DNA from: Sphingomonas sp. PP-F2F-G114-C0414
GTDB taxonomy: Bacteria > Pseudomonadota > Alphaproteobacteria > Sphingomonadales > Sphingomonadaceae
Direction of reading: 5' to 3'
Assembly (NCBI RefSeq): GCF_003688595.1
Contig: NZ_RCWT01000012.1
Location: forward strand, 372,001 to 436,000
DNA: 64,000 bases
Below the pieces are notes generated by a model. It saw nothing but the letters and a program-made list of their open reading frames with translations, ran no database searches and had not been told where the DNA came from. The position numbers and the translations under genes were made by a program. This document shows positions 19,614 through 27,733 of the stretch, piece by piece. The number at the start of each line of letters is the position of its first letter. Position 1 is the first letter of the stretch.

Positions 19614-20327
19614 TTAGCGGCTACCGCGCCAGATTTTAAGCGATGCGGCATCGGCCAGGCCACCTTGGTGGACGGGGCAGCGACGGTAGCGGAAGCGGCG
19701 GTCTAGGCAGATCCAGACCTCGTCGAGCCAGCCCTGCTTCGTCGCAGTGACGCGCATCATGTCGGCGTTGAGCCCGGGATTGGCGGACGCCATCGCGGCG
19801 GCAAAGCGTCCGGCGGTCAGCGGCGAGCGCGACAGCGAGTCCATGTCGGGATAGCGCAGCTTGCCGTACAGTCCGGCGGACTGGTTGAAATATTTCGCGG
19901 GTCGATAGCCCGGCATGCAGGTGCCGTGCTTGGCCCATTCGTGCTGGAGCAGCTGCGCAGAGGGCGTCGTGCAGAGATGCGCGCGGATCACCGGTGGCGG
20001 GACGAACTCCGCCGCACGACAATATTGCGGCCAGTCCTTGTCGACGCCGTCGGGCCACAGGCCGTGCAGCGTGAAGCCGAAGCGGTTGGCCGCGCCGCAC
20101 TGGAACTGCGACCCGGAGCGCGTGCCGTTGTCGCGGCAATATTGCGGGGCCCAGGTGATCGCCAGCGTATAGCCGCCGATCGGGACGACTCGCTTGGGCT
20201 GGCTGTCGGAGGGTAGATCGGGGCGGACTCGCTCGACGGTGGCGGGGGTCGAGCATTGATAGGCCTGCGCCTGGGCGACTCCGGGCAGCACCAGCGCCGC
20301 CGCAGCGATGGTCAGTCTAACGATCAT
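19614..20327 (-). CDS. ribonuclease T2 family protein, secreted
   Basis: T2 ribonucleases cleave single-stranded RNA via 2',3'-cyclic phosphates in the periplasm or outside the cell. The 237-residue product has a signal peptide (MIVRLTIAAAALVLPGVAQA) and both catalytic segments: FTLHGLWPD (CAS I) and HEWAKHGTC (CAS II), with the catalytic histidines and Lys/Glu. Several cysteines (YQCST, YCRDNG, CGAANR, ICLDRRFRYRRC) should form disulfides. The start overlaps the stop of the upstream membrane-protein gene (ATGA), placing it third in a nadC-led operon. Confidence 0.93.
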   Translation of the reverse strand: MIVRLTIAAAALVLPGVAQAQAYQCSTPATVERVRPDLPSDSQPKRVVPIGGYTLAITWAPQYCRDNGTRSGSQFQCGAANRFGFTLHGLWPDGVDKDWPQYCRAAEFVPPPVIRAHLCTTPSAQLLQHEWAKHGTCMPGYRPAKYFNQSAGLYGKLRYPDMDSLSRSPLTAGRFAAAMASANPGLNADMMRVTATKQGWLDEVWICLDRRFRYRRCPVHQGGLADAASLKIWRGSR

Positions 20328-20812
20328 GCGGCATGTCCTCGTCCAGCTTGGTCGAACCAGAGTTTCGCGTCGGGTTTCAGGAGTTGCAGCCCCGCGCCGA
20401 TGTAGACCGCGCTTGCGACGATCGACAGCCCGAACGTCGCGCTCGGCACCGCATGCCCGGTCGCCAACTGCACCAGCGAGATCGCGACGCCGATCGCGGA
20501 GAGCGCGGCCAGCGCGATAACCACCCACCGCGCGACGCCGCTCGGCGCCCGCACGGTGAAATACCAGAGCGTCAGCGTGATCACGATCCCGGCGACCTCG
20601 AACGTCGGCAGGATCCAGCCGATCTTTGCGAGCATCGGCGTGGCCGCGACCATAGCGGTCCGCGGCCCCCAGCTCATCGCCGACACGATCAACCCGATCA
20701 CGAACGAGGCGAGATACAGCCGTTCGTAGCGTATGATGGATACCGGCCTGATCATCGTCTTGTCCCCGTTATCGATCATGCTGCGACCGGGGCGCACCGG
20801 CGAGCCGGTCAT
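20324..20812 (-). CDS. hypothetical four-helix membrane protein
   Basis: The 162-residue product is not recognised. After a short polar N-terminus it shows about four hydrophobic helices: near 33-50 (LYLASFVIGLIVSAMSW), 60-85 (IGWILPTFEVAGIVITLTLW), 93-115 and 123-145. It ends in a polar tail. The ATG at 20812 overlaps the nadC stop as ATGA, which supports this start; an internal ATG at 20755 with GGGG upstream is an alternative. Its stop overlaps the RNase T2 start the same way. A role in NAD metabolism or RNase T2 export cannot be claimed from sequence. Confidence 0.7.
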   Translation of the reverse strand: MTGSPVRPGRSMIDNGDKTMIRPVSIIRYERLYLASFVIGLIVSAMSWGPRTAMVAATPMLAKIGWILPTFEVAGIVITLTLWYFTVRAPSGVARWVVIALAALSAIGVAISLVQLATGHAVPSATFGLSIVASAVYIGAGLQLLKPDAKLWFDQAGRGHAA

Positions 20813-21672
20813 GCCGTCGTGAAATCGAGGCCTATATCCGCCGCGGGTGCCGACTGCGTCAAGCGGCCGACCGACACATAGGTCACGCCGGTCTCGGCGA
20901 TCGCGCGGATCGTGTCGAGGTTGACGCCGCCCGATGCCTCGGTCGGCACGCGACCGCCGACCAGCGCGACCGCCTCGCGGAGCATTGCCGGCGGCATGTT
21001 GTCGAGCAGGAGATGCGTGGCCCCCGCGGTCAGGGCGGGAGCGATCTGGTCGATGCGGTCGACCTCGACGATGATGTGCGCGATCCCCGCATCACGCGCC
21101 CGGCGCACCGCTTCGGCGACGCCGCCGGCAACCGCGACGTGATTGTCCTTGATCATCGCGGCATCCCACAACCCCATCCGGTGGTTCTGCGCGCCGCCCA
21201 TCCGGGTCGCGTATTTCTCCAGCACGCGCAGGCCGGGAATGGTTTTCCGCGTATCGAGCAGGATCGCGCCGGTGCCGGCGATCGCGTCGACATAGCTGCG
21301 AGTCATGGTGGCGATCCCCGACAGATGCTGGACGGTATTCAACGCCGACCGCTCGGCGGTGAGCATCGCCCGCCCTGCCCCTTCGAGTCGCATCAGGATC
21401 GTCCCCGCCGCGACCTGCTGTCCGTCCTGCACGAGCCGTTCGATACGGACGTCGGGATCGAGCGTCCGGAAGAACGCCTCGGCAAGATCCAGCCCGGCAA
21501 CGACGATCGGGTCACGGCTGTCCATGACACCCGTGAACCGCGCGTCGGCAGGGATGACCGCGTTCGACGTGATGTCGCCGATCGTGCCGAGATCCTCCGC
21601 CAGCGTCGACGCGACGAACGCGTCGACGACGAACTGTGCCGGCAATCCGACGTCGGGCAATGCTGCGTTCAT
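20809..21672 (-). CDS. nadC: nicotinate-nucleotide pyrophosphorylase (carboxylating)
   Basis: NadC converts quinolinate and PRPP to nicotinate mononucleotide, CO2 and diphosphate in de novo NAD synthesis. The 287-residue product has the family length and motifs: EDLGTIGDITSNAVIP near the start, RSALNTVQHLSGIAT, the PRPP/quinolinate site ILLDTRKTIPGLR, GGAQNHRMGLWDAAMIKDNH, and IIVEVDRIDQ. nadA lies upstream on the same strand, separated by a small opposite-strand ORF. No nadB is present in the window. The gene leads a three-gene overlapping cluster. Confidence 0.96.
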   Translation of the reverse strand: MNAALPDVGLPAQFVVDAFVASTLAEDLGTIGDITSNAVIPADARFTGVMDSRDPIVVAGLDLAEAFFRTLDPDVRIERLVQDGQQVAAGTILMRLEGAGRAMLTAERSALNTVQHLSGIATMTRSYVDAIAGTGAILLDTRKTIPGLRVLEKYATRMGGAQNHRMGLWDAAMIKDNHVAVAGGVAEAVRRARDAGIAHIIVEVDRIDQIAPALTAGATHLLLDNMPPAMLREAVALVGGRVPTEASGGVNLDTIRAIAETGVTYVSVGRLTQSAPAADIGLDFTTA

Positions 21673-21835
21673 CTCAAGACTCCCAGTGGCGACCCGTCGG
21701 TCGTATCAGTGCAGATGCCGGCGAGCATGATGCGGGGCCAGCGAAATCGCCGCATCTGTCTGCACCATAAAGATTTTCGCGTTGGAACCGAACATCCCCA
21801 GGCGAGTTTGCCTGACCGATACCGAGGAACGATCG

Positions 21836-21985
21836 ATGCATACCAAGACGATGGCCGAGACAGCACGTTTGACCCAACTGCTTGGCGAGGCCCTCGTACT
21901 GGCCGACACGCTCGAACTAACCATCGCCGCGATCCATATCGATCAGGCGCTGGCCCAGGTGCCCAAGGCCGCGCCCTCGGCCTGA
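21836..21985 (+). CDS. small hypothetical protein between nadC and nadA
   Basis: This is a 49-residue frame on the opposite strand to its neighbours, with GAGGA at good spacing before ATG 21836. The product (MHTKTMAETARLTQLLGEAL...) should be one or two amphipathic helices rich in Ala, Leu and Thr, without cysteines or a membrane segment. It ends 4 bp from the nadA stop in convergent orientation. Codon use is compatible with a real gene, but no family is recognised. Confidence 0.5.
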   Translation: MHTKTMAETARLTQLLGEALVLADTLELTIAAIHIDQALAQVPKAAPSA

Positions 21986-21989
21986 CGGA

Positions 21990-22988
21990 TCAGGCGTTCG
22001 CACTGCCGGCGGGGCCGAGATCGCCCTTGCCGACGGTGTTCGACGCCATCCGCAGCATCGCATCGAGGCTCTTCTTCGCCTGGAGGCGCAGGCCTTCCTC
22101 GATCTCGATCCGCGGGCTGAGATCGCGCAGCGCGACGTAGAGCTTTTCCAGCGTGTTGAGCGCCATGTACGGGCAGATGTTGCAGTTGCAATTGCCGTCG
22201 GCGCCGGGCGCACCGATGAAACGCTTGTTTGGGAGCGCCTTTTCCATCTGGTGGATGATGTGCGGTTCGGTCGCGACGATCAGCGTGTCGCCGGGCATCG
22301 CCAGCGCGTAGTCGAGGATACCGCGCGTCGAGCCGACGTAATCCGCGTGGTCGAGGATGATCGGTGGGCATTCGGGATGCGCGACGACGGGCGCGCCGGG
22401 GTGCTGCGCCTTGAGCTTCATCAGCTCGGTCTCGCTAAACGCCTCGTGGACGATGCAGACGCCGGGCCAGAGCAGCATGTCGCGGCCGGTCTTCCGCGCG
22501 AGATAGCCGCCGAGGTTGCGATCGGGGCCGAAGATGATCTTCTGCTCAGGCGGGATCTGCGCGAGGATCGTGTCAGCCGACGAACTCGTGACGATGATGT
22601 CGGAGAGCGCCTTCACCTCGGTCGAGCAGTTGATGTAGGTCAGCGCGATGTGATCGGGATGCTTCGCGCGGAACGCCGCGAACTGCTCGGGCGGGCAGCT
22701 GTCCTCGAGGCTGCACCCGGCGTCCATGTCGGGGAGCACGACGATCTTGTCGGGCGACAGGATCTTCGCGGTCTCGGCCATGAAGCGGACGCCGCAGAAC
22801 GCGATCACGTCGGCATCGGTGGCCGCCGCCTTGCGCGACAGGTCGAGACTGTCGCCGACGAAATCCGCTAGATCCTGAAGCTCGGGCTTCTGGTAGTAAT
22901 GCGCGAGGATGACCGCGTTCTTCTCCTTGCGGAGGCGCTCGATCTCGGCGCGGATGTCGATACCCGCAAAGTTCTGGTTCAATTCCAT
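21990..22988 (-). CDS. nadA: quinolinate synthase
   Basis: NadA condenses iminoaspartate with dihydroxyacetone phosphate to quinolinate and carries a [4Fe-4S] cluster. The 332-residue product has NAVILAHYYQKPELQDLADF, VLPDMDAGCSLEDSC, YINCSTEVKALSD, LWPGVCIVHEAFSE, AHPECPP, and the C-terminal NCNCNICPYMALNT cysteine region. These carry the cluster and substrate residues of the family. It is probably transcribed toward nadC, but a 49-residue opposite-strand frame and about 320 bp separate them. Confidence 0.96.
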   Translation of the reverse strand: MELNQNFAGIDIRAEIERLRKEKNAVILAHYYQKPELQDLADFVGDSLDLSRKAAATDADVIAFCGVRFMAETAKILSPDKIVVLPDMDAGCSLEDSCPPEQFAAFRAKHPDHIALTYINCSTEVKALSDIIVTSSSADTILAQIPPEQKIIFGPDRNLGGYLARKTGRDMLLWPGVCIVHEAFSETELMKLKAQHPGAPVVAHPECPPIILDHADYVGSTRGILDYALAMPGDTLIVATEPHIIHQMEKALPNKRFIGAPGADGNCNCNICPYMALNTLEKLYVALRDLSPRIEIEEGLRLQAKKSLDAMLRMASNTVGKGDLGPAGSANA

Positions 22989-23016
22989 CGTCGTATCCCG
23001 AATAGCCCGATCGCGT

Positions 23017-23742
23017 TTACTGGCGGTTCCCTAGCACGTCCTGCAGCGAGCGCGAGGTATCCCAGCGCTCCCCGTTCGCGACCGGCTCGTCGGCGAAGCG
23101 CACCGCGACGGTCGCGTCGATCCCCGCAGCGCGCAGCGGCATCGCGAAACTGCGTTCCACCGCACGGCGGGTTGCGTCGCGCGCAAGCTTGATCATCGCC
23201 GGTTCGCGCGCCTGGCGGATCAGTTCGATCTGGCCGGCACGGCGGTTGGCATCGTCGAGCCGCTTCTCGGCATCGGTGAACGTGGTCAGCACGCCGCCCG
23301 AGCCATATTCGCGGACCGCGTTGAGATCGACCTGCGGGCCATCCGCCTCGACCGCGGGCAGGCGTACCGCCAGCGTCTTGGTGGCGCCGTCCCACGCGAC
23401 GTCGGCCTGCGTGAGCTTGCCCATGTCCACCTCGTACCGGACCATGCCGGGCATGATCAGCGTCTTCTCGGTGGTGAAGCCGAGCTGCGACTGTTTCGAG
23501 GTGACGACCGCGACATAGCGCGCGGCGAACGCGGACAGGCGGTTCTGCTCGCGCAGGCCCTCCAGGCTGGCGCTCGCGATCGTCGTCGGATCGGGCGTCA
23601 GCCGGTCGCTGACGTAGCGCTGCACGCCCCATAGCGCGAGCAAGCCGGCGAGCACGAGAATAACGACGAACCCCGCCGCCTTGGCGAGGAAGCCGCCGAC
23701 GCCGGAACCGGTATTCGGCGCATTCAAATCTTGATCTGCCAT
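23017..23742 (-). CDS. DUF4230 domain-containing membrane-anchored protein
   Basis: The 241-residue product has a short polar N-terminus, one membrane helix (about 20-42, AAGFVVILVLAGLLALWGVQ), and a long extracytoplasmic domain. The pattern SAFAARYVAVVTSKQSQLG, with GMVRYEVDMGKL later, resembles DUF4230. The family has no established function. The gene overlaps the upstream MBL-fold gene by 19 bp and lies 28 bp before nadA, so MBL, DUF4230 and nadA may form one transcript. Confidence 0.75.
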   Translation of the reverse strand: MADQDLNAPNTGSGVGGFLAKAAGFVVILVLAGLLALWGVQRYVSDRLTPDPTTIASASLEGLREQNRLSAFAARYVAVVTSKQSQLGFTTEKTLIMPGMVRYEVDMGKLTQADVAWDGATKTLAVRLPAVEADGPQVDLNAVREYGSGGVLTTFTDAEKRLDDANRRAGQIELIRQAREPAMIKLARDATRRAVERSFAMPLRAAGIDATVAVRFADEPVANGERWDTSRSLQDVLGNRQ

Positions 23743-24581
23743 GTTTCGCCTTCCTCGATCACCAAGCCACGGTTTTGCAGGTCGTAGAGATGCGCGAGCA
23801 CCGACCGCTCGGCGGCGGGCACGAGCCGCGCGTCGAGCCCGACATACATCTGGGCCACCATTCGTCCGATAGGTTGCGGTTCGCTCCGCAACAGGCGCAG
23901 GATCTGCCCCTCGCGTTGCTTGCGATGGCCGAGCATCCCGCGGACCAGTCGCTGCGGCTTGTCGACCGCTTCGCCGTGGCCGGGATAATAGACCCGGTCG
24001 TCGCGGCGCATCAGCTTTTCGAGGCTCGCCATATACGCCGCCATGTCGCCATCGGGGGGCGAGACGATCGTCGTCGACCAGCCCATCACGTGATCGCCCG
24101 AGAACAGCGCGTTGGTCTCGGGCAAGGCGAAGGCGAGATGATTCGAGGTGTGGCCGGGCGTCGCGATCGCCGCCAGCGTCCAGCCTTCGCCGGTGATCGT
24201 GTCACCCTCGGTCATCACGCGATCGGGCGCGTAGGCGGCATCGAACGACGCATCCCCGCGTGCGCTGGAATACTCGATATCGAACGGCGCGGCGCCGACG
24301 ATCGGGGCACCGGTGATCGCCTGAAGCGGGCGCGTCGCGGGGCTGTGATCGCGGTGATGGTGCGTGACGACGATCGCGGTGACGGGGCGGCCGTCGATCG
24401 CGCGGATCAGCGCGGCGATGTGCGCGGGATCGTCGGGGCCGGGATCGATCACCGCCAGATCGGTCGTGCCGACGATATGCGTCTGCGTACCGGTGTAGGT
24501 GTAGGGCGACGGATTGGGCGCGAGCACGCGAACGACGAGCGGCTCGAGCTGGATCGGGATACCGGTCGGGTGCTCAGCCAT
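23724..24581 (-). CDS. MBL-fold metallo-hydrolase (LACTB2-like)
   Basis: The 285-residue product is a metallo-beta-lactamase-fold hydrolase. It has the metal motif VVTHHHRDHSPATRPL (HxHxDH), IATPGHTSNHLAFALP, LFSGDHVMGWSTT and YYPGHGEAV, followed by a C-terminal winged-helix-like region (about 215-275). The domain order matches LACTB2-type hydrolases, whose relatives cut RNA; the substrate here is unknown. The 5' end is followed upstream by a 432-bp gap with repeats. The gene heads a cluster overlapping DUF4230. Confidence 0.88.
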   Translation of the reverse strand: MAEHPTGIPIQLEPLVVRVLAPNPSPYTYTGTQTHIVGTTDLAVIDPGPDDPAHIAALIRAIDGRPVTAIVVTHHHRDHSPATRPLQAITGAPIVGAAPFDIEYSSARGDASFDAAYAPDRVMTEGDTITGEGWTLAAIATPGHTSNHLAFALPETNALFSGDHVMGWSTTIVSPPDGDMAAYMASLEKLMRRDDRVYYPGHGEAVDKPQRLVRGMLGHRKQREGQILRLLRSEPQPIGRMVAQMYVGLDARLVPAAERSVLAHLYDLQNRGLVIEEGETWQIKI

Positions 24582-24773
24582 GCGACCGAGATGGCCGTTG
24601 CGAGCGGGGATGGCAAGACCCCGTCATCGGACCGCAGTGTCGGCGGATTTTACACATCGCGGATCGGCGTTTCGGCGATTAACTAACATATGTGGCGTAG
24701 ATCGGTGGGATACCGCGTTCTGGCACGCGCACTGCATCGTCTGTCCCGTCACCGAACGCTGCGGCGTTCAAGC

Positions 24774-24818
24774 AGGGTGGATCGATCGCTACCGTCCGGT
24801 CTCGCATCGATCCACCCT
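24774..24818. repeat. isolated 13-bp perfect inverted repeat
   Basis: The arms AGGGTGGATCGAT and ATCGATCCACCCT are separated by 19 bp. It does not match the other repeat families here and lacks a T-run, so it is unlikely to be a classic terminator. It lies in the 432-bp gap (24582-25013) between the MBL-fold and Grx4 genes, which holds no gene. Confidence 0.7.
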
Positions 24819-24862
24819 CCCCGGTGACGTCTCAAGATTTAAGGTGCATCGATCGGTTCTCC

Positions 24863-24945
24863 CGTCATCCTGACGAAAGTCTGGATCCAGGGTAACGGGA
24901 CGCAGCATCTCTTGGCTCTGGATCCTGACTTTCGTCAGGATGACG
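24863..24945. repeat. palindromic repeat doublet, family C
   Basis: CGTCATCCTGACGAAAGTC and GACTTTCGTCAGGATGACG face each other around GGATCCAG-type inner arms. It sits just after the Grx4 stop. Related copies are at 29266, 41288, 44962 and 46059. Confidence 0.85.
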
Positions 24946-25013
24946 GGGGGTGGGGTGAGCCGTGCTGGCCGAGGTGATCCCCCCGATGCTTCGCCCCGCC
25001 CCCAGCGGAAACT

Positions 25014-25349
25014 TCAGACCGTCTTCTGCTTTTCGAACAGCTGGGCCAGTTCGCCGCTTTCGTACATCTCCATCATGATGTCGGAGCCGCCGACGAACTC
25101 GCCGTCGACGTAGAGCTGCGGGATCGTCGGCCAGTCCGAATAGGCCTTGATTCCCTGGCGGATGCCCTGGTCCTGCAACACGTCGACGCTTTCGAACTCG
25201 ACTTCGAGATGGTTGAGGATCGCGATCGCGCGGCTGGAGAAGCCGCACTGCGGGAACAGCGGGCTGCCCTTCATGAACAATACCACGGGGCTGGCTTTGA
25301 CTACCGCGTCGATGCGGGCGTTCGTGTCGTCGGTCATGTCTTGGGTCAT
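25014..25349 (-). CDS. grxD: monothiol glutaredoxin, Grx4 family
   Basis: Grx4-type monothiol glutaredoxins bind and pass on [2Fe-2S] clusters with glutathione, often together with BolA. The 111-residue product has VVLFMKGSPLFPQCGFSSRA with the CGFS active site, then WPTIPQLYVDGEFVGGSDI, the glutathione-binding TIP and GGSD elements. GAGGA precedes the start at 25349; an internal ATG at 25337 is possible. The bolA gene ends 10 bp upstream and DUF1476 precedes that, so the three form one operon. Confidence 0.95.
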   Translation of the reverse strand: MTQDMTDDTNARIDAVVKASPVVLFMKGSPLFPQCGFSSRAIAILNHLEVEFESVDVLQDQGIRQGIKAYSDWPTIPQLYVDGEFVGGSDIMMEMYESGELAQLFEKQKTV

Positions 25350-25359
25350 CTCCGGGTCC

Positions 25360-25590
25360 TCAGGAAATTGCGGTGGTAAGCTGGAGCGCGTGCAGGACGC
25401 CGCCCATGCGGCCGCCGAGCGCGGCGTAGACCGCCTGGTGCTGCTTCACGCGGCTCATGCCGGCAAAGCTAGGCGCGACGACCTTGGCGGCATAATGATC
25501 GCCGTCGCCCGCGAGATCGGTGATCTCGACCTGGGCGTCGGGGATAGCGTCGCGGATCATCGTCGCGATATCGTCGGCAGCCATCGGCAT
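25360..25590 (-). CDS. BolA family protein
   Basis: BolA-family proteins form cluster-bridged dimers with monothiol glutaredoxins and act in Fe-S and iron regulation. The 76-residue product has the short BolA/YrbA-type fold: IRDAIPDAQVEITDLAGDGD, HYAAKVVAPSFAGMSRVKQH with the conserved His, and GGRMGGVLHALQLTT. Lying directly upstream of the CGFS glutaredoxin gene on the same strand, it is very likely its partner. Confidence 0.93.
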   Translation of the reverse strand: MPMAADDIATMIRDAIPDAQVEITDLAGDGDHYAAKVVAPSFAGMSRVKQHQAVYAALGGRMGGVLHALQLTTAIS

Positions 25591-25591
25591 C

Positions 25592-25915
25592 TTACTGCGC
25601 CTCCAGCAACTGGCGACGCGCTTCGATCATCTGCTGCGCGAGCGCGCGGCGGACGGTGGCCTCGTCGTGGTCGAGCCCGGCCGCGGTCAGGTCGCCGACG
25701 AGCTTGCGGACGACGTCGTCGTCGCCGCCGCCTTCCATGTCGGCATGGACGAGCGCGGTAGCATAGGCGTCGGTCTCTTCCGGCGTCAGCTGCATCTCAT
25801 GCGCCGCCCAGCCGCCGAGCAGGCGATTGCGGCGCGCGGTGATGCGGAACGCCATCTCCTCCTCGCGCGCGAAATGCGCCTCGCTGGCGCGTTCGCGATC
25901 GTCGAAACTGGTCAT
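25592..25915 (-). CDS. DUF1476 protein, F1-ATPase inhibitor zeta-like
   Basis: The 107-residue product matches DUF1476, the alphaproteobacterial zeta subunit that inhibits F1F0-ATPase. The N-terminus FDDRERASEAHFAREEE is the family signature and the inhibitory segment in characterised members. A four-helix remainder follows with RNRLLGGWAAHEMQL and VRRALAQQMIEARRQLLEAQ. It starts the DUF1476-bolA-grx cluster; one base separates its stop from the BolA start codon. Cytoplasmic, soluble. Confidence 0.9.
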   Translation of the reverse strand: MTSFDDRERASEAHFAREEEMAFRITARRNRLLGGWAAHEMQLTPEETDAYATALVHADMEGGGDDDVVRKLVGDLTAAGLDHDEATVRRALAQQMIEARRQLLEAQ

Positions 25916-26026
25916 TGCGCAAGTCCCCGGTACAGCCGTGTATCAAGCCGGAGATAGGTCGCGGACCGCGCATGCGCAATAATGACGGTGGAACGTGGTG
26001 TCGCGAACCGCCGCGGGCCGCCGGGA

Positions 26027-27025
26027 TCAGCCGACCTCGACCACCAACTTGCCGATTGCGCCGCGTGCCGCCATCTTCGCGATCGCCTTGCCGCCGTCCT
26101 CGAACGCGAAGACTTCGGTGACGCGAGGCGCGATTTTTCCGGCTTCCCACAGATCGAAGAGCGTTTCGATATGCGCCTGGTTCGCTTTCGGATCACGCGC
26201 CGCGAACGCGCCCCAGAATACGCCGCACACGTCGCAGCTTTTGAGCAGGGTGAGGTTGAGCGGGAGTTTCGGAATGCCGGCGGGGAAGCCGACGACGAGG
26301 TACTTGCCCTCCCACGCGATCGACCGGAGCGCGGGCTCGGCATAGTCGCCGCCGACCGGATCGTAGATCACGTGCGCGCCATCGCGACCGACCACGGCCT
26401 TGAACTGCTCGGCGAGCGCCTTCGACTGGTCCTTGTCGAACGGGGCGCGGGCGTAGATCAGCGTTTCGTCCGCACCGGCGGACTTGGCGGCGGCAGCTTT
26501 TTCTTCGGACGAGACCGCGGCAACGACCTTCGCGCCGAACGCCTTGCCGAGTTCGATCGCGGCAAGCCCTACCCCGCCGGCAGCACCGAGCACGAGCAAC
26601 GTCTGCCCGGCCTGGATATGGCCGCGGTCGAGCAGTGCGTGGATCGTCGTGCCGTAGGTGAGGATCAGCGAGGCGCCCTCGGCGAAGCTGCGGCCTTCGG
26701 GGAGGCGGTAGAGCTTGGCGGGGTCGGCGATCACCTTCTCGCACAGGCCACCGTGACCGAGCATCGCAATGACGCGGTCGCCGACTGCCCAGCCGGTGAC
26801 GCCTTCGCCGATCGAATCGATCGTGCCGGCGATCTCGCCGCCCGGGGCGAACGGGCGCTGCGGCTTGAACTGGTATTTGTCCTCGATGATCAGGACGTCG
26901 GGAAAGTTGATCGCGCAGGCCTTGACCGCGACGACGACCTGTCCGGGGCCGGCCACCAGATCGGGCAGCTCGACCATTTCCAGAGTTTCAGGTCCGCCGA
27001 CTGCCTTCGACACCAATGCTCGCAT
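26027..27025 (-). CDS. NADPH:quinone oxidoreductase family protein (zinc-free MDR)
   Basis: The 332-residue product is a medium-chain reductase without the zinc ligands. The N-terminal GroES-like part has [20 protein letters not shown] and PGGEIAGTI, and the Rossmann motif [19 protein letters not shown] lies near residue 150. The family reduces quinones or enoyl/acyl substrates with NADPH; the true substrate is not predictable. The start codon lies 38 bp inside the end of leuD on the same strand, so the two overlap substantially and may be cotranscribed. Confidence 0.9.
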   Translation of the reverse strand: MRALVSKAVGGPETLEMVELPDLVAGPGQVVVAVKACAINFPDVLIIEDKYQFKPQRPFAPGGEIAGTIDSIGEGVTGWAVGDRVIAMLGHGGLCEKVIADPAKLYRLPEGRSFAEGASLILTYGTTIHALLDRGHIQAGQTLLVLGAAGGVGLAAIELGKAFGAKVVAAVSSEEKAAAAKSAGADETLIYARAPFDKDQSKALAEQFKAVVGRDGAHVIYDPVGGDYAEPALRSIAWEGKYLVVGFPAGIPKLPLNLTLLKSCDVCGVFWGAFAARDPKANQAHIETLFDLWEAGKIAPRVTEVFAFEDGGKAIAKMAARGAIGKLVVEVG

Positions 27026-27617
27026 ACCCGCTCTCCACCGTCGTCCAGGGGCGATTCGATACGACCGCCTCCTCGAATTTCGAAATCTGGGTATCCCTTG
27101 CCAGCGTCAGGCCGACTTCGTCCAGCCCTTCCATGAGACACTGGCGGCGGAATGCGTCGAGTTCGAAGGTGAAGCGGTCCTGGAACGGGGTGGTAACGGT
27201 CATCGTCTCGAGATCGACGGTGACGATCTGGTCCTTGGCGACGTCGATCAGGCGGTCGATCGCCTCCTGGGGCAGTACGACGGGGACGATGCCGTTCTTG
27301 AACGCGTTGCCCGAAAAGATGTCGGAGAAGCTCGGCGCGATCACCGCGGTGATGCCCATGTCGGCGAGCGCCCACGCGGCATGCTCGCGGCTGGAGCCGC
27401 AGCCGAAATTATCGCCGGCAATGAGGATCGGCGACCCGGCATAGCGCGGGTCGTCGAAGATGTTGCCGGGTTGCGCGCGAACCGTCTCGAACGCGCCGCG
27501 GCCAAGGCCGGTGCGCGTGATCGTCTTCAGCCAGTGCGCGGGGATGATGACGTCGGTGTCGATGTTCTTCGCGCCCCAGGGATAGGCGCGGCCCGAGACG
27601 GTCGTGACGGGGGTCAT
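26988..27617 (-). CDS. leuD: 3-isopropylmalate dehydratase small subunit
   Basis: LeuD joins LeuC to isomerise 2-isopropylmalate to 3-isopropylmalate in leucine synthesis. The 209-residue product has the swivel-domain motif [16 protein letters not shown] and the signature [17 protein letters not shown]. The C-terminal [17 protein letters not shown] is typical of LeuD. Its start overlaps the stop of a 39-codon gene, which itself overlaps leuC, so all three are coupled. The 3' end runs 38 bp into the quinone oxidoreductase gene. Confidence 0.96.
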   Translation of the reverse strand: MTPVTTVSGRAYPWGAKNIDTDVIIPAHWLKTITRTGLGRGAFETVRAQPGNIFDDPRYAGSPILIAGDNFGCGSSREHAAWALADMGITAVIAPSFSDIFSGNAFKNGIVPVVLPQEAIDRLIDVAKDQIVTVDLETMTVTTPFQDRFTFELDAFRRQCLMEGLDEVGLTLARDTQISKFEEAVVSNRPWTTVESGYASIGVEGSRRT

Positions 27618-27733
27618 CGCTGTTCCGTGCGCTCCGGGCCCGTGCGCTCCGGCGTGGTGCGCGCCGATGCGACATAGGCCGCGACGCCGCTGATCATCGC
27701 GCCAGCCGCCAGCAATACGAAAACCTTCTTCAT
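27614..27733 (-). CDS. 39-residue membrane or exported small protein between leuC and leuD
   Basis: This short gene reads [20 protein letters not shown], then a polar Arg/Thr/Glu/Pro tail ending GPERTEQR. The first part is either a signal peptide or a single membrane anchor. Its start overlaps the leuC stop (ATGA) and its stop overlaps the leuD start (ATGA), so it is set exactly into the leuC-leuD junction and should be translated by coupling. No family is recognised. The two overlaps make a chance frame unlikely. Confidence 0.7.
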   Translation of the reverse strand: MKKVFVLLAAGAMISGVAAYVASARTTPERTGPERTEQR

